A DNA stretch of 64,000 bases from Bog-473 sp963743785 (GTDB lineage Bacteria; Actinomycetota; Acidimicrobiia; Acidimicrobiales; RAAP-2), in NCBI GenBank assembly GCA_963743785.1, contig CAVURD010000007.1, positions 1 to 64,000 of the forward strand, in the 5' to 3' direction. Both the position numbers and the translations under genes were made by a program. The stretch's first letter is position 1. Each line of letters opens with the position of its first letter. A model generated the notes under the pieces. That model was not told the origin of the DNA, did not search any database, and saw only the letters and a list, made by a program, of their open reading frames with translations. Positions 18,822 to 27,188 of this stretch are shown piece after piece.

Positions 18822-19432
18822 CCGGGCCGCCCCTCGTCCGGGCCGGCACCGCCGCCCTGGGAGATGCGCTGGACGACGGGCACGTGATCGTCGTCCCCGG
18901 TGTCGGCGGGTACCAGTTGGCGGCTCGACACGGTGCTCCAGGCGTGACGGCCCTGCTGGCACTGGCCGCCGCCAGAGGCCACGACACGGTGCCCTTCGTT
19001 GCCATTGGCCGGATCGCCCAGGCCGGCGACGTGACCTCCGACTGGACGGAGGTCATCCGCCGGGTGGCCATCCGATTCTGGCCCGGACCGTTGGTCCTGA
19101 TCGTGGGTGAAACCGATGGATCCGTGCGCATCACGATGCCCCCCGGGCGCGCCCTCAGGGTGCTCTGTCGCCGGAAGGGTCCCTTGGTCATGGCGGCCGC
19201 GCATGGTGCCGACGGCCGACCACTGGCCGATCCCGAACGGGTGCGGTCAGCCTTCAACGCCACCGAGGTGGCCCTTGTGGTGGACAGTGGGACGTGCGAG
19301 GGTCCCGGGCCGAGCGTGCTCGATTGCCGGGTGACCCCACCGGTCGTGTTCGAGGTTGGTGCCCTGCCGCGAACCTATATCGAGGCCGCGCTGCTCGTTG
19401 GAGGGCGCCGTCGGTGGATGTCGAGATCGTGA
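18818..19432 (+). CDS. TsaC/Sua5/YrdC-like protein with degenerate motifs
   Basis: A 204-residue YrdC-fold protein in the place where actinobacteria keep the threonylcarbamoyl-AMP synthase gene. Family landmarks survive in weak form: RFWPGPLVLIV (usually FWPGPLT), RITMPPGRALRVL, and GTCEGPGPSVLDC near the C-terminus. The catalytic motifs do not: the usual PT.T.YGL reads PGVGGYQL, the KxR region reads ARGHDTV, and the SxN segment reads AAAHGAD. It may be a diverged non-catalytic paralog, so tRNA t6A synthesis would need another copy. The ATGA overlap with prmC fixes the start. Confidence 0.7.
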   Translation: MTGPPLVRAGTAALGDALDDGHVIVVPGVGGYQLAARHGAPGVTALLALAAARGHDTVPFVAIGRIAQAGDVTSDWTEVIRRVAIRFWPGPLVLIVGETDGSVRITMPPGRALRVLCRRKGPLVMAAAHGADGRPLADPERVRSAFNATEVALVVDSGTCEGPGPSVLDCRVTPPVVFEVGALPRTYIEAALLVGGRRRWMSRS

Positions 19433-19495
19433 CCGCGTGAGGTCTGGGGGTGGAACGATGTCGCACGCAGGCCACGACGGCACGCCACCATGCAC

Positions 19496-21063
19496 TCAGT
19501 CGAGCGCGAGCAACCCACCCTCGGACAACCAGCCCGTGCGCCCGATTCCCTCTTCGGCGCAGAGCGAACGCAACGTGTCGACGTCATCGACGTTGCCCCA
19601 GGCTCGGCTCTCGTCGGCCGTGCGGCAGGCCACGATGCCCCGTTCCGGATTGCCGTCGCGGTCGAAAGTGACGGTGTAGGTCTCGATCGCGTACGGCGCC
19701 CGTCGCATCGGAGTCGACCCGGCACTGGGGCAGGGCATCCACCTCGTCTTGGACGCTGCGCCAGGCAAAGTCCCGCGTGGGTGGGCGGCTGGCGTAGAGC
19801 CCAACCGAGTGCTTGGTGGCGTACCAGCCCAGGCCCGTGGCCATTCCGATCGTGCCCAGGCCCGTGCCCTCGCCCGAGCCCGGATCGGCGCGCAGCGCCC
19901 CGACCACCTGGGCGATGCCGTGGGAGGTGTAGTTGTTGCCGGGGCCGCCCCCGAAGGTCAGCCCGCCGGTCAAGGTCAAGGGCCGGGCCGGATCGTCGAT
20001 CGGGAGCCCGAGCTCGTGCGCCGCCATCTGCACCGCGGCGGGGAAGCAGGAGTAGAGGTCGATCGGGCCGACATCGTCGATCCCGACGCCGCCCAGGTCG
20101 AGCACCGCCTGCCCGGCGAGGCGGATGGCGGGGGAGCGGTGGAGCTCGGGCCGGTGCGAGATGAACCAGTGGTCATTGGCGTCGGCCCCCGAGAGGGGGA
20201 AGACCCAGCGGTCCTCGGCCACGCCGGCCGACCGCGCCGCCTCGACCGAGCACACGATGTAGCCCGCCCCCTGGTCAACCTGCATGTTGGCCGTGGCCAG
20301 CTTGGGGTAGGGGAACGAGATCATGCGGTTGGCGGCCGACGGGGTGATGATCTCGTCGGCCGTTCGGGCCTGGCGGATCCAGGCGTTGGGATTGGCCGCG
20401 GCCACCTCGGAGAAGCTCGCCCAGAGCGCCCCGATGCGGGCCGCGTGGTCGGCCAGCGTCCACCCGCGGGCACTCCGCAGGGCGTTCTCGAAGAGCGGGT
20501 AGGCGTGAATGGGCAGGATCACCCCGCGGGACATCTCGAGTTCGGTGGCCCCGGGCCGCTCGATCCCGAAGGTCAGTGGGTGGGGGCGTGGTCTCGGAGG
20601 GCTGGCTGACCCAGTGGAGGGACGACTTGGCCGGGTTACGGCGGGCCAGGGTGCGGGTGTACATGGCCTCGGCGCCGGTCACCAGGACCACGTCAAGATC
20701 GCCCCGGCCGATGGCCAGGCAGGCGTCGTGCATCATCGCCTGCGGGGTGTTCCCACCAATGGCCGACACCATCAATTGGCCCGGCTCCGTCCCGAGCCGA
20801 TCGGCCACCAACTGGGCGGGATTGATCGAGCGCCACCCCAGCGGCACCACGATCCGGACGCTCTGCGCCCGGCGGATCAGGGCGGCGCCGGCCCTCGTCC
20901 CGGCCCCCTCCACCACGCCGTCACAATCCTCGGCCGCAGCCCGCAGGGCCCGAACCATCAGGTCGAGGGGCTCGGGCCGGTCGGCCGGCTCGCTGTCGGC
21001 ATCGGGCCGCACCACCACCTGGCCCACGCCGACGACGACCGGTGTACGGGGGTTGAGGGCCAT
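19496..21063 (-). CDS. Acetyl-CoA acetyltransferase (thiolase family), broken by two frame shifts
   Basis: Thiolase-superfamily protein of about 520 residues, of the long actinobacterial type with an extra C-terminal domain. It starts MALNPRTPVVVGVGQVV at 21063; a TACGCT box lies 8 nt upstream. The N-terminal third runs to about 20580, including VSAIGGNTPQAMMHDAC and LVTGAEAMYTR. Reading then shifts near 20580, in a run of C, to the segment MSRGVILPIHAYPLFENALR and GGLTFGGGPGNNY. It shifts again near 19720-19735 to ETYTVTFDRDGNPERG and ends at 19496. It is either a recent pseudogene or two indel errors. It converges on the Sua5-like gene and diverges from rpiB. Confidence 0.75.
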
Positions 21064-21112
21064 GGACGCGGAGCGTACCGGTTCACGCCCGAAGGGGGCC
21101 CGGGAGCGTCGG

Positions 21113-21118
21113 TAGACT
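21113..21118 (+). promoter_or_regulatory. -10 box of rpiB (TAGACT)
   Basis: TAGACT ends 8 nt before the rpiB ATG at 21127, indicating a leaderless start. The divergent thiolase has a TACGCT box at 21077-21072, so two leaderless promoters face away from each other in about 60 bp. Confidence 0.4.
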
Positions 21119-21126
21119 TGGCCGCA

Positions 21127-21627
21127 ATGCGCGTCGCCGTGGGTTCGGATCATGCCGGTTTCGCCCTCAAGGAGGTGCTCAAGGCCGAGCTGACCGAGCG
21201 GGGCCACGAGGTCGATGACCTGGGCACGGCCAACGGCGAGGCATCGGTCGACTACCCCGACTACGGGGCGGCGGTCGGGCGGGCCGTGGCGTCGGGCCGG
21301 GCCGAGCTGGGCGTCTGCACCTGCGGGACGGGCATCGGCATCGCCATGGCGGCCAACAAGATCCCCGGCGTCCGGGCGGCCGTGATCCACGACGCCACGA
21401 CGGCCACGCTGGCCCGCGAGCACAACCATGCCAACGTCATCTGCCTGGGCGGCCGCGTGCTCAGCCGCGCCGTCGCCCTCGATGCGCTGGCCTCCTTCCT
21501 CTCCGCCACCGAGCAGCACGGTCGTCACGACGTGCGCATCGCCAAGCTGGCTGACCTCGACCTCGGCCTCGACCCTGCCCTCGGCCTCGACCCTGCTCTC
21601 GACCTCGAAGGGATCCCATCCTCATGA
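21127..21627 (+). CDS. rpiB: Ribose-5-phosphate isomerase B
   Basis: Interconverts ribose 5-phosphate and ribulose 5-phosphate. The 166-residue protein begins MRVAVGSDHAGFALKE and carries the active-site segment CTCGTGIGIAMAANK and GVRAAVIHD typical of RpiB/LacAB. The C-terminal 25 residues are a low-complexity tail of Asp-Leu-Gly/Pro-Ala repeats, encoded by tandem GGCCTCGACCCTGC units at about 21555-21606. The ATG at 21127 matches the family start exactly. ATGA overlap with glyA. Confidence 0.93.
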   Translation: MRVAVGSDHAGFALKEVLKAELTERGHEVDDLGTANGEASVDYPDYGAAVGRAVASGRAELGVCTCGTGIGIAMAANKIPGVRAAVIHDATTATLAREHNHANVICLGGRVLSRAVALDALASFLSATEQHGRHDVRIAKLADLDLGLDPALGLDPALDLEGIPSS

Positions 21628-22907
21628 CCTCGCTGGACGCCGCGCTGGCGGCCGACCCCGAAGTGGCCGGACTCATCCATCAGGAGGAGCACCGGCAGCA
21701 GAGCACGCTGCAGCTCATCGCCTCGGAGAACTTCACGTCCCCGGCCGTGCTGGCCGCATCGGGATCCGTGCTGACCAACAAGTACGCCGAGGGCTACCCC
21801 GGGAAGCGCTACTACGGCGGCAACCAGATCATTGACGAGGTCGAGGAACTGGCCCGCACCAGGGCCACCGCCCTGTTCGGGGCCGACCACGCCAACGTGC
21901 AGCCCCACGCCGGCGCCAATGCCAATCTCGCCGCCTACCAGGCGCTGATCCCGCATGGCGCCACCATCCTGGCCATGCGGCTCGATCACGGCGGGCACCT
22001 GACCCATGGCTCGCCCGCCTCCATCACCTCGAAGATCTGGCGCTTCGTGGCCTACGGCGTGACGCCGGCCAGCCTCGATCCCGACCGCCCGGGCGAGGTG
22101 ATCGATTTCGACCAGGTGGCCGACCTGGCCAAGGCCGAGCAGCCCTCACTCATCGTGGCCGGCTCGACCGCCTATGCCCGCATCATCGATCCCCAGCCCT
22201 TCCGGGAGATCGCCGACTCGGTGGGCGCCCTCTTCATGTTCGACGCGGCCCATCCGGCCGGGCTCATCGCCGGCGGTGCTCATCCGAGCCCGGTCGGCGT
22301 GGCCGACGTGGTGACGCTGACCACCCACAAGACGCTGCGCGGTCCCCGCGGCGGCGCCATCCTGTGCGGGGCCGACCTGGCCAAGAAGATCGACAGCGCC
22401 GTCTTCCCCGGCCTCCAGGGTGGACCGCTCGAACACGTCATCGCGGCCAAGGCGGTGGCCTTCGCCGAGGCGGCCCGACCCGAGTTCCGCACCTACGCCG
22501 CCCAGGTGGTGGCCAACGCCGCCACGCTCGGCCGGGCGCTCACGGCCGAGGGCTTCCGCCTGGTCTCGGGCGGCACGGACAACCACATGCTCCTGGTCGA
22601 CCTGCGCCCCTTCGACGCCGAGCTCACCGGCAAGGTGGCCCAGGAAGTGCTCGACCGGGCCGGGATCACCTGCAACCGCAACACCATCCCCGACGACCCC
22701 CGCACGCCCTTCATCACCTCGGGCCTGCGCCTGGGCACGGCGGCCCAGACCACCGCCGGGATGGGTGGCCCGCAGATGGAGACCATCGCCCAGCTGATCG
22801 GCCGGACCCTGCGGGGCCGCGACGACGAGGCCGTCGTCACCGCCGTCCGGGCCGAGGTCGCCGCCCTCTGCGCCGCCTTTCCCCCCTATCCCGACCTGCC
22901 GAGATAG
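21624..22907 (+). CDS. glyA: Serine hydroxymethyltransferase
   Basis: PLP enzyme exchanging the hydroxymethyl group between serine and tetrahydrofolate. The 427-residue protein has the N-terminal LIASENFTSPAV, the YAEGYPGKRYYGG segment, and the PLP lysine in TTHKTLRGPRGG. Length and motifs are normal. It overlaps rpiB by 4 nt and is followed after 6 nt by wecA, so the three are probably co-transcribed. Confidence 0.97.
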   Translation: MTSLDAALAADPEVAGLIHQEEHRQQSTLQLIASENFTSPAVLAASGSVLTNKYAEGYPGKRYYGGNQIIDEVEELARTRATALFGADHANVQPHAGANANLAAYQALIPHGATILAMRLDHGGHLTHGSPASITSKIWRFVAYGVTPASLDPDRPGEVIDFDQVADLAKAEQPSLIVAGSTAYARIIDPQPFREIADSVGALFMFDAAHPAGLIAGGAHPSPVGVADVVTLTTHKTLRGPRGGAILCGADLAKKIDSAVFPGLQGGPLEHVIAAKAVAFAEAARPEFRTYAAQVVANAATLGRALTAEGFRLVSGGTDNHMLLVDLRPFDAELTGKVAQEVLDRAGITCNRNTIPDDPRTPFITSGLRLGTAAQTTAGMGGPQMETIAQLIGRTLRGRDDEAVVTAVRAEVAALCAAFPPYPDLPR

Positions 22908-22913
22908 GCGCCG

Positions 22914-24107
22914 GTGCCCAACTTCGGCTGGTACCTGCTCGTCCTGGTGGTGGCGGCCGGAGGGACCGCGGCCCTCACCACGCCGGCCCGCCGGATTTCC
23001 GTGCGGGTGGGCTACGTGGCCATGCCCGACGAGCGCAAGGTGCACACCAAGCCCATCCCCTACGGCGGCGGAGCGGCCATGTTCCTGGGCTTCCTGGTGG
23101 CCATGCTGGTGGCGGCGACCGTGCCGTCGCTGCGGCCGATATTCCAGGACTCCTCCGAAGCGCTCGGGGTGGTCCTGGCCGCCGGCGCCATCTTCGCCGT
23201 CGGGCTCATCGACGATGTACGGGACATGTCGGCGCCGGCCAAGATGGCCGGCCAGGTCCTGGCGGCCAGCATCTTGTACTTCATGGGCGTCACCATGTAC
23301 GAGTTCAAGTTGCCCCTGGCCGGGTTCGTGGTGCTGACCCCGGGCATCATCCCCCTGATCACCGCGGCGTGGGTCATCGCCCTGACCAACGCCATCAACT
23401 TCATCGACGGCCTCGACGGCCTGGCCGCCGGCGTGGTGGCCATCGGGAGCGGGGCCCTGGCCATCTACGGCGTGCGCCTCATGGGCCTCGGCGTGCTCCC
23501 GACGGACAACATCGGCCCCCTGGTGGCCGTGATCGCCTGCGGGATCTGCCTGGGCTTCCTTCCCTTCAACTTCAACCCGGCCCGGGTGTTCATGGGGGAC
23601 GCCGGGGCCCTCCTCCTGGGCGTCCTCATGGCGGCCTCCACCATGGTGATCGGCGGCCGGGTGCCCACCGCGGTGCCCACCAGCGGCGTGACCTACTTCT
23701 TCTTCGCTCCGCTCCTCATTCCCTTCTTCATTCTGGGTGTGCCCCTGGTGGACATGGCGTTCGCCTTCGTTCGGCGCACGGCCCGCGGGATGAGCTTCCA
23801 CACCCCCGACAAGGAGCACATCCATCACCGCCTCCTCCGGTTGGGCCACGGCCCTCGCCGGACCGTCGTGATCCTGTGGGCCTGGACGGCCATTTTGTCC
23901 GGCTTCCTCTTGTTTCCCCTGTTCGTGCACCAGGTCAACGCCATCATCCCCCTGGGGGCGGCCGCCCTGGGCGTCGGCCTGTACACCCTGTTCCATCCCG
24001 GATTGCGCAAGGGCGTCGTCGATGAGGTTCCCGGCGGCGAGGCCGGGAATCTCAGTCCCTCCTCAGGCGTCAAGGATGAGGTCGGTGAGGTGGTCAAACT
24101 CACCTAG
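22914..24107 (+). CDS. wecA: Undecaprenyl-phosphate N-acetylhexosamine 1-phosphate transferase (WecA/MraY family)
   Basis: Polytopic membrane enzyme that transfers a sugar 1-phosphate from a UDP-sugar to undecaprenyl phosphate. In actinobacteria WecA starts arabinogalactan or other cell-wall glycan synthesis. The 397-residue protein has about ten hydrophobic segments, the catalytic NFIDGLDGLAAG and FMGDAGALLLG loops, and the His-rich HIHHRLLRLGHG loop of the WecA subgroup. It begins with GTG. Its place between glyA and the ATP synthase operon is conserved in actinobacteria. Confidence 0.9.
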   Translation: MPNFGWYLLVLVVAAGGTAALTTPARRISVRVGYVAMPDERKVHTKPIPYGGGAAMFLGFLVAMLVAATVPSLRPIFQDSSEALGVVLAAGAIFAVGLIDDVRDMSAPAKMAGQVLAASILYFMGVTMYEFKLPLAGFVVLTPGIIPLITAAWVIALTNAINFIDGLDGLAAGVVAIGSGALAIYGVRLMGLGVLPTDNIGPLVAVIACGICLGFLPFNFNPARVFMGDAGALLLGVLMAASTMVIGGRVPTAVPTSGVTYFFFAPLLIPFFILGVPLVDMAFAFVRRTARGMSFHTPDKEHIHHRLLRLGHGPRRTVVILWAWTAILSGFLLFPLFVHQVNAIIPLGAAALGVGLYTLFHPGLRKGVVDEVPGGEAGNLSPSSGVKDEVGEVVKLT

Positions 24108-24174
24108 GAGGCGTTTGGACGGCATCGGGACCGGGGTGCGATGATGGTGGCCGTGTTTTTCGTCCACCTCGCCT

Positions 24175-24206
24175 CGCCCGACGCCGCGATCGCGGCCCCT
24201 CGGGCG
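24175..24206 (+). terminator. Strong nested hairpin between wecA and the atp operon
   Basis: Outer arms CGCCCGA and TCGGGCG enclose the perfect palindrome CCGCGATCGCGG. It lies 68 nt after the wecA stop and 50 nt before the first atp gene, so it may end wecA transcripts or fold in the atp leader. Confidence 0.5.
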
Positions 24207-24255
24207 TTGGACTCTGGCTCGCCACGCACCGCGTAAAGGAGAGGAATTCGCGTGC

Positions 24256-24534
24256 GTGGACAAGTCAGCGTCGCTGTGCGCGCCCGGGTCGGTGACGGAA
24301 TCAGAACCCCCGGATCCGCCAACGGGGACGGACGAGCCCAAACCCCTCCCCGGAGCGGTGGCCTTTTTGAACATGGGACTGGCCGCCGCCGTCTGCGTGG
24401 GGGCCGGGTTGCTGCTGGGGCTCTGGGCGGACAGCGCCTGGCATACCTCCCCGATCCTGCTCGTGGTGGGGCTCGTGCTGGGTCTTGCCGCCGCCGCGGC
24501 CAGCGTGGTCGCTCAGATTCGCAAGTACCTGTAG
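24256..24534 (+). CDS. AtpZ/AtpI-like small membrane protein
   Basis: A 92-residue protein with a 30-residue polar N-terminus followed by two hydrophobic helices (LNMGLAAAVCVGAGLLLG and a second one ending at the C-terminus). This matches the short AtpZ/AtpI-type proteins that open ATP synthase operons and are linked to c-ring assembly or Mg2+/Ca2+ handling. GTG start after AAAGGAGAGG. Confidence 0.7.
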   Translation: MDKSASLCAPGSVTESEPPDPPTGTDEPKPLPGAVAFLNMGLAAAVCVGAGLLLGLWADSAWHTSPILLVVGLVLGLAAAAASVVAQIRKYL

Positions 24535-24544
24535 GAGCGGGACG

Positions 24545-24964
24545 ATGAGCATGATGTCGGGCCTCTCCGATCTCGAAGGAACGGCCCTGGCCAAGGTCCT
24601 GCGCCGCACCGTGATCTCCGCCATCATCGTCGGGATCGGCGCCATCATCATCGCCCTGCTGCTCTCGCAACCCTGGGGCGCGCTGGGCATTTTCATCGGG
24701 CTCGGCCTGGCCATCCTCAACTTGCGCTTCCTCGATGCGGGCGTGGCCAAGGTGCAGACCAAGGGGGAGACCGATCGCAAGGTCCTGCGCCGCGCCATGG
24801 GCACCAAGAGCGTGACCCGGCTGGCGGTCATCACGGCCATCTGCATCGGGCTGCTGTTCCTCAACGGGCCGCTGGGTATCGGGAGCGTGATCGGGCTGGT
24901 CATCTTCCAGATTCTCTTCGTGGTCAACGTCGGCCGCGTGGTCATGTCATCGGGGCTGCAATGA
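24545..24964 (+). CDS. AtpI-like ATP synthase accessory membrane protein
   Basis: A 139-residue protein with four predicted membrane helices, placed directly before atpB, as for AtpI-type assembly proteins. The start MSMMSGL at 24545 is preceded by TAGGAGCGGG; a longer upstream frame has no support. Its stop overlaps the atpB start by 4 nt. Identification rests on position and topology more than on motifs. Confidence 0.65.
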   Translation: MSMMSGLSDLEGTALAKVLRRTVISAIIVGIGAIIIALLLSQPWGALGIFIGLGLAILNLRFLDAGVAKVQTKGETDRKVLRRAMGTKSVTRLAVITAICIGLLFLNGPLGIGSVIGLVIFQILFVVNVGRVVMSSGLQ

Positions 24965-25705
24965 TCCTGACCGCCTCCAAGGAGATGATCCTGGCCAGCG
25001 GCAACATCACCATCGGCGACCACCACGGCGTGGTCAAGATCGCCGGACTGACCGTCGACCTCGACGTGGTCTGGACCACCCTGATCGCCGCCGCCATCGT
25101 GCTGCTCTTGGCCTTCCTCATGGTGCGCAAGGTCACCTCGGGCGTGCCCGGCAAGCTGCAGCTCTTCTGGGAGACGCATGGTCGAGCAGGTGGGCGACCT
25201 GGCCGACTCGGCCATCGGGCCGCAGGGCCGGCCGTTCGTGGGCCTGGGCGTGGCCGTCTTCTTCTTCATCCTCATCTGCAACTGGCTGGCCTTCGTCCCG
25301 AGCGGCGACCCGGGCTTCCTGGCCCCGCCCACCGGCGACGTCAACCTGCCCCTGGCCCTGGCCCTGATCGTCTTCGTCCTGGTGCACGTCAACTCGGTGA
25401 AGGCCCGGGGCGTGAAGGGCTACTTCAAGCACTACGGCCAGCCTTATGCCGCGCTGGCCCCGATCAACATCATCGAGGAGATCACCAAGCCCATCACCAT
25501 GACCTTCCGACTCTTCGGCAACATCTTCTCCGGCGTGCTGATGATCTCGGTGATCGTGACCCTGATCCCGCCCTACCTGTCGTGGATCGGCCTGGCCGTC
25601 TGGAAGCCGTTCGACGAACTCTTCATCGGCGCCATCCAGGCCTTCATCTTCGGCCTGCTCACCATCATGTACCTCGGCATGGGCATGAGCACCGAGGAGC
25701 ACTAG
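24961..25705 (+). CDS. atpB: ATP synthase subunit a (one frame break)
   Basis: Membrane subunit a of the F0 sector, forming the proton half-channels. The first frame encodes the N-terminus up to GKLQLFWET, and the second carries MVEQVGDLADSAIGPQGRPF to the end at 25705, including the helix with the essential arginine (TMTFRLFGNIFSG). The reading frame must shift by one near 25172-25178, where one extra base (acgcatgg) separates the parts. An intact single gene is expected, so an indel error is the simplest explanation. Confidence 0.9.
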
Positions 25706-25764
25706 TTCGCATGACCCGCATCATCACCCAGTAGTTCTCACGAATCTCGACAAAGGAGAGAAAC

Positions 25765-26037
25765 ATGGCAGCAGACACAATGGAAGGGGCGGTACGAGTT
25801 GCCGGCGCGCTCGTCGGTGGCGGTCTGGCCCTCGGCGGAGGTGCCATCGGCGCCGCCGTCGGTGACGGCCTGGCTGGTTCGCAGACCATCGCCGCCATCG
25901 CCCGGCAGCCCGAGATTGAGGCCAAGGCCCGTCAGTACTTCTTCTTGACGGTCGGTCTGGTGGAGGCCATGTACTTCATCAACCTCCTGTTCATGGTGGT
26001 CTTCGTCTACGTCTTCGCCGCCAAGAGCGTCAAGTAA
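25765..26037 (+). CDS. atpE: ATP synthase subunit c
   Basis: Proteolipid of the rotor ring, 90 residues with two helices. The first is the glycine-rich segment (VGGGLALGGGAIGAAVG). The polar loop contains ARQPE. The ion-binding glutamate is E67 in VGLVEAMYF. The residue after it is Ala rather than Ser, which fits proton rather than sodium coupling. The ribosome site AAAGGAGAGAAAC is strong, as expected for the most abundant subunit. Confidence 0.96.
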   Translation: MAADTMEGAVRVAGALVGGGLALGGGAIGAAVGDGLAGSQTIAAIARQPEIEAKARQYFFLTVGLVEAMYFINLLFMVVFVYVFAAKSVK

Positions 26038-26040
26038 GGA

Positions 26041-26076
26041 CCCGCTGACGCGGGTGCCCGCCGCCCGGCGGCACCC
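26041..26076 (+). promoter_or_regulatory. Stem-loops between atpE and atpF
   Basis: CCCGC-tgac-GCGGG starts 3 nt after the atpE stop and overlaps a longer alternative stem, GGGTGC...GCACCC enclosing CGCCG/CGGCG (26052-26076). The two structures share bases and exclude each other. They could stabilise the atpE message or reduce read-through so that subunit c exceeds subunit b. Confidence 0.5.
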
Positions 26077-26130
26077 GCCCAGCCGAGTCCGTTTGTCCAT
26101 CGTCACCAGGCCGGATACGAACCGGAGACC

Positions 26131-26679
26131 GTGAGCATTATGAACCCAGCAGGCATATTCCTCCTTCCCAACGGGACCTTCTTCATTGAGTTGGCCATCT
26201 CGATCATCCTGATCCTGATCATCATGAAGTACGTCATCCCGCCGCTCAACGCGGCCATGGCGAAGCGACAGGAACAGATCCGATCCTCGCTGGAGGCGGC
26301 TGACCAGGCGCGGGCCGACGCCGCCGCGGCCGACGACGAGCGGCGCTCGGTGCTCGAAGAGGCCCGCGTCACCGCCCGCGAGATCGTGGCCCAGGCCAAC
26401 AGCACGGCCGAGGCCGTACACGTCGACGCGCAGACCCGAGGCCAGGCCGAGTTCGAGCGCATCGTCGGGGGGGCCGAGGTCGAGGTGGCCCGGGCCCGCC
26501 AGGGCGCGGTCGAGGAAGCGTCGAACCGCTTGGGGGAGATCGCCATGGACGTGGCCGAACGTGTCATCGGGCGCCCCGTCAGTGCCGAGGCTCACCGCGA
26601 CCTCATTGAGGAGGCGGTCACTGCCCTACATGCCGATACGAGCGGCAGCACGGCCGCCGGCTCCGGGGCCCGCCAGTGA
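26131..26679 (+). CDS. atpF: ATP synthase subunit b (first copy)
   Basis: Peripheral stalk subunit of 182 residues: one N-terminal membrane helix (FFIELAISIILILIIMKYV) and a long charged coiled coil rich in Ala, Glu and Arg. It overlaps the next gene by 4 nt. That gene encodes a closely similar protein, so the stalk may be a b/b' heterodimer. Confidence 0.9.
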   Translation: MSIMNPAGIFLLPNGTFFIELAISIILILIIMKYVIPPLNAAMAKRQEQIRSSLEAADQARADAAAADDERRSVLEEARVTAREIVAQANSTAEAVHVDAQTRGQAEFERIVGGAEVEVARARQGAVEEASNRLGEIAMDVAERVIGRPVSAEAHRDLIEEAVTALHADTSGSTAAGSGARQ

Positions 26680-27188
26680 GGAACTTCACCATTGAGCTGA
26701 TCGTCGCCCTTATCTTGCTCTACCTCGCCTGGACGAAATGGCCCGTCCCGCAGCTCAAGGTGGCCATGTCGAATCAGCAAGAGAAGATCAGGTCATCGCT
26801 CGACGCGGCGGACAAGGCGCGATCCGAGGCCCTGGCCGCCGACGACGAGCGTCACGCCGCGCTCGAAGAGACGCGGCAGACGGCCCAGGAGATCGTGGCC
26901 CAGGCCAACCGGACCGCCGAGGCGGTGCGGGTCAACGCGCAGGCCCGGGGTGAGGCGGAGTACGAGCGCATCGTCGCCAGCGCCGAGACCGAGGTGGCAC
27001 TGGCGCGCCAGCGCGCCGTCGAGGAAGCGGCCAATCGAATGAGCGAGATCGTCATGGACCTGGTCGAGCAGGTCATCGGGCGCGAGGTCGATGCCGAGGC
27101 CCACGGGGCCCTGATCGACGAGGCCGTACGGGCCCTACAGGCCGATACCTCGGGCGGCGCGGCCGCCGGAGCAGCCGTCAGCCAATGA
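26676..27188 (+). CDS. ATP synthase subunit b' (second copy)
   Basis: A 170-residue b-type subunit with an N-terminal helix (FTIELIVALILLYLAWTKW) and a coiled coil sharing blocks such as REIVAQAN/QEIVAQAN and AEAV.V.AQ.RG.AE.ERIV with the first copy, so it arose by tandem duplication. Paired b and b' subunits are known from cyanobacteria and phototrophic proteobacteria; mycobacteria instead have b plus a b-delta fusion. Overlaps of 4 nt on both sides keep the three stalk genes translationally coupled. Confidence 0.85.
   Translation: MRNFTIELIVALILLYLAWTKWPVPQLKVAMSNQQEKIRSSLDAADKARSEALAADDERHAALEETRQTAQEIVAQANRTAEAVRVNAQARGEAEYERIVASAETEVALARQRAVEEAANRMSEIVMDLVEQVIGREVDAEAHGALIDEAVRALQADTSGGAAAGAAVSQ

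Noticed and set aside
22146..23996. A 616-residue minus-strand frame, His/Gln/Gly-rich
   Set aside because: Antisense of glyA and wecA, which have full family motifs on the plus strand.
25165..25185. Programmed ribosomal frameshift in atpB
   Set aside because: No slippery heptamer or downstream structure is evident, and many unrelated genes in the window have similar one-base breaks, so sequence error is simpler.
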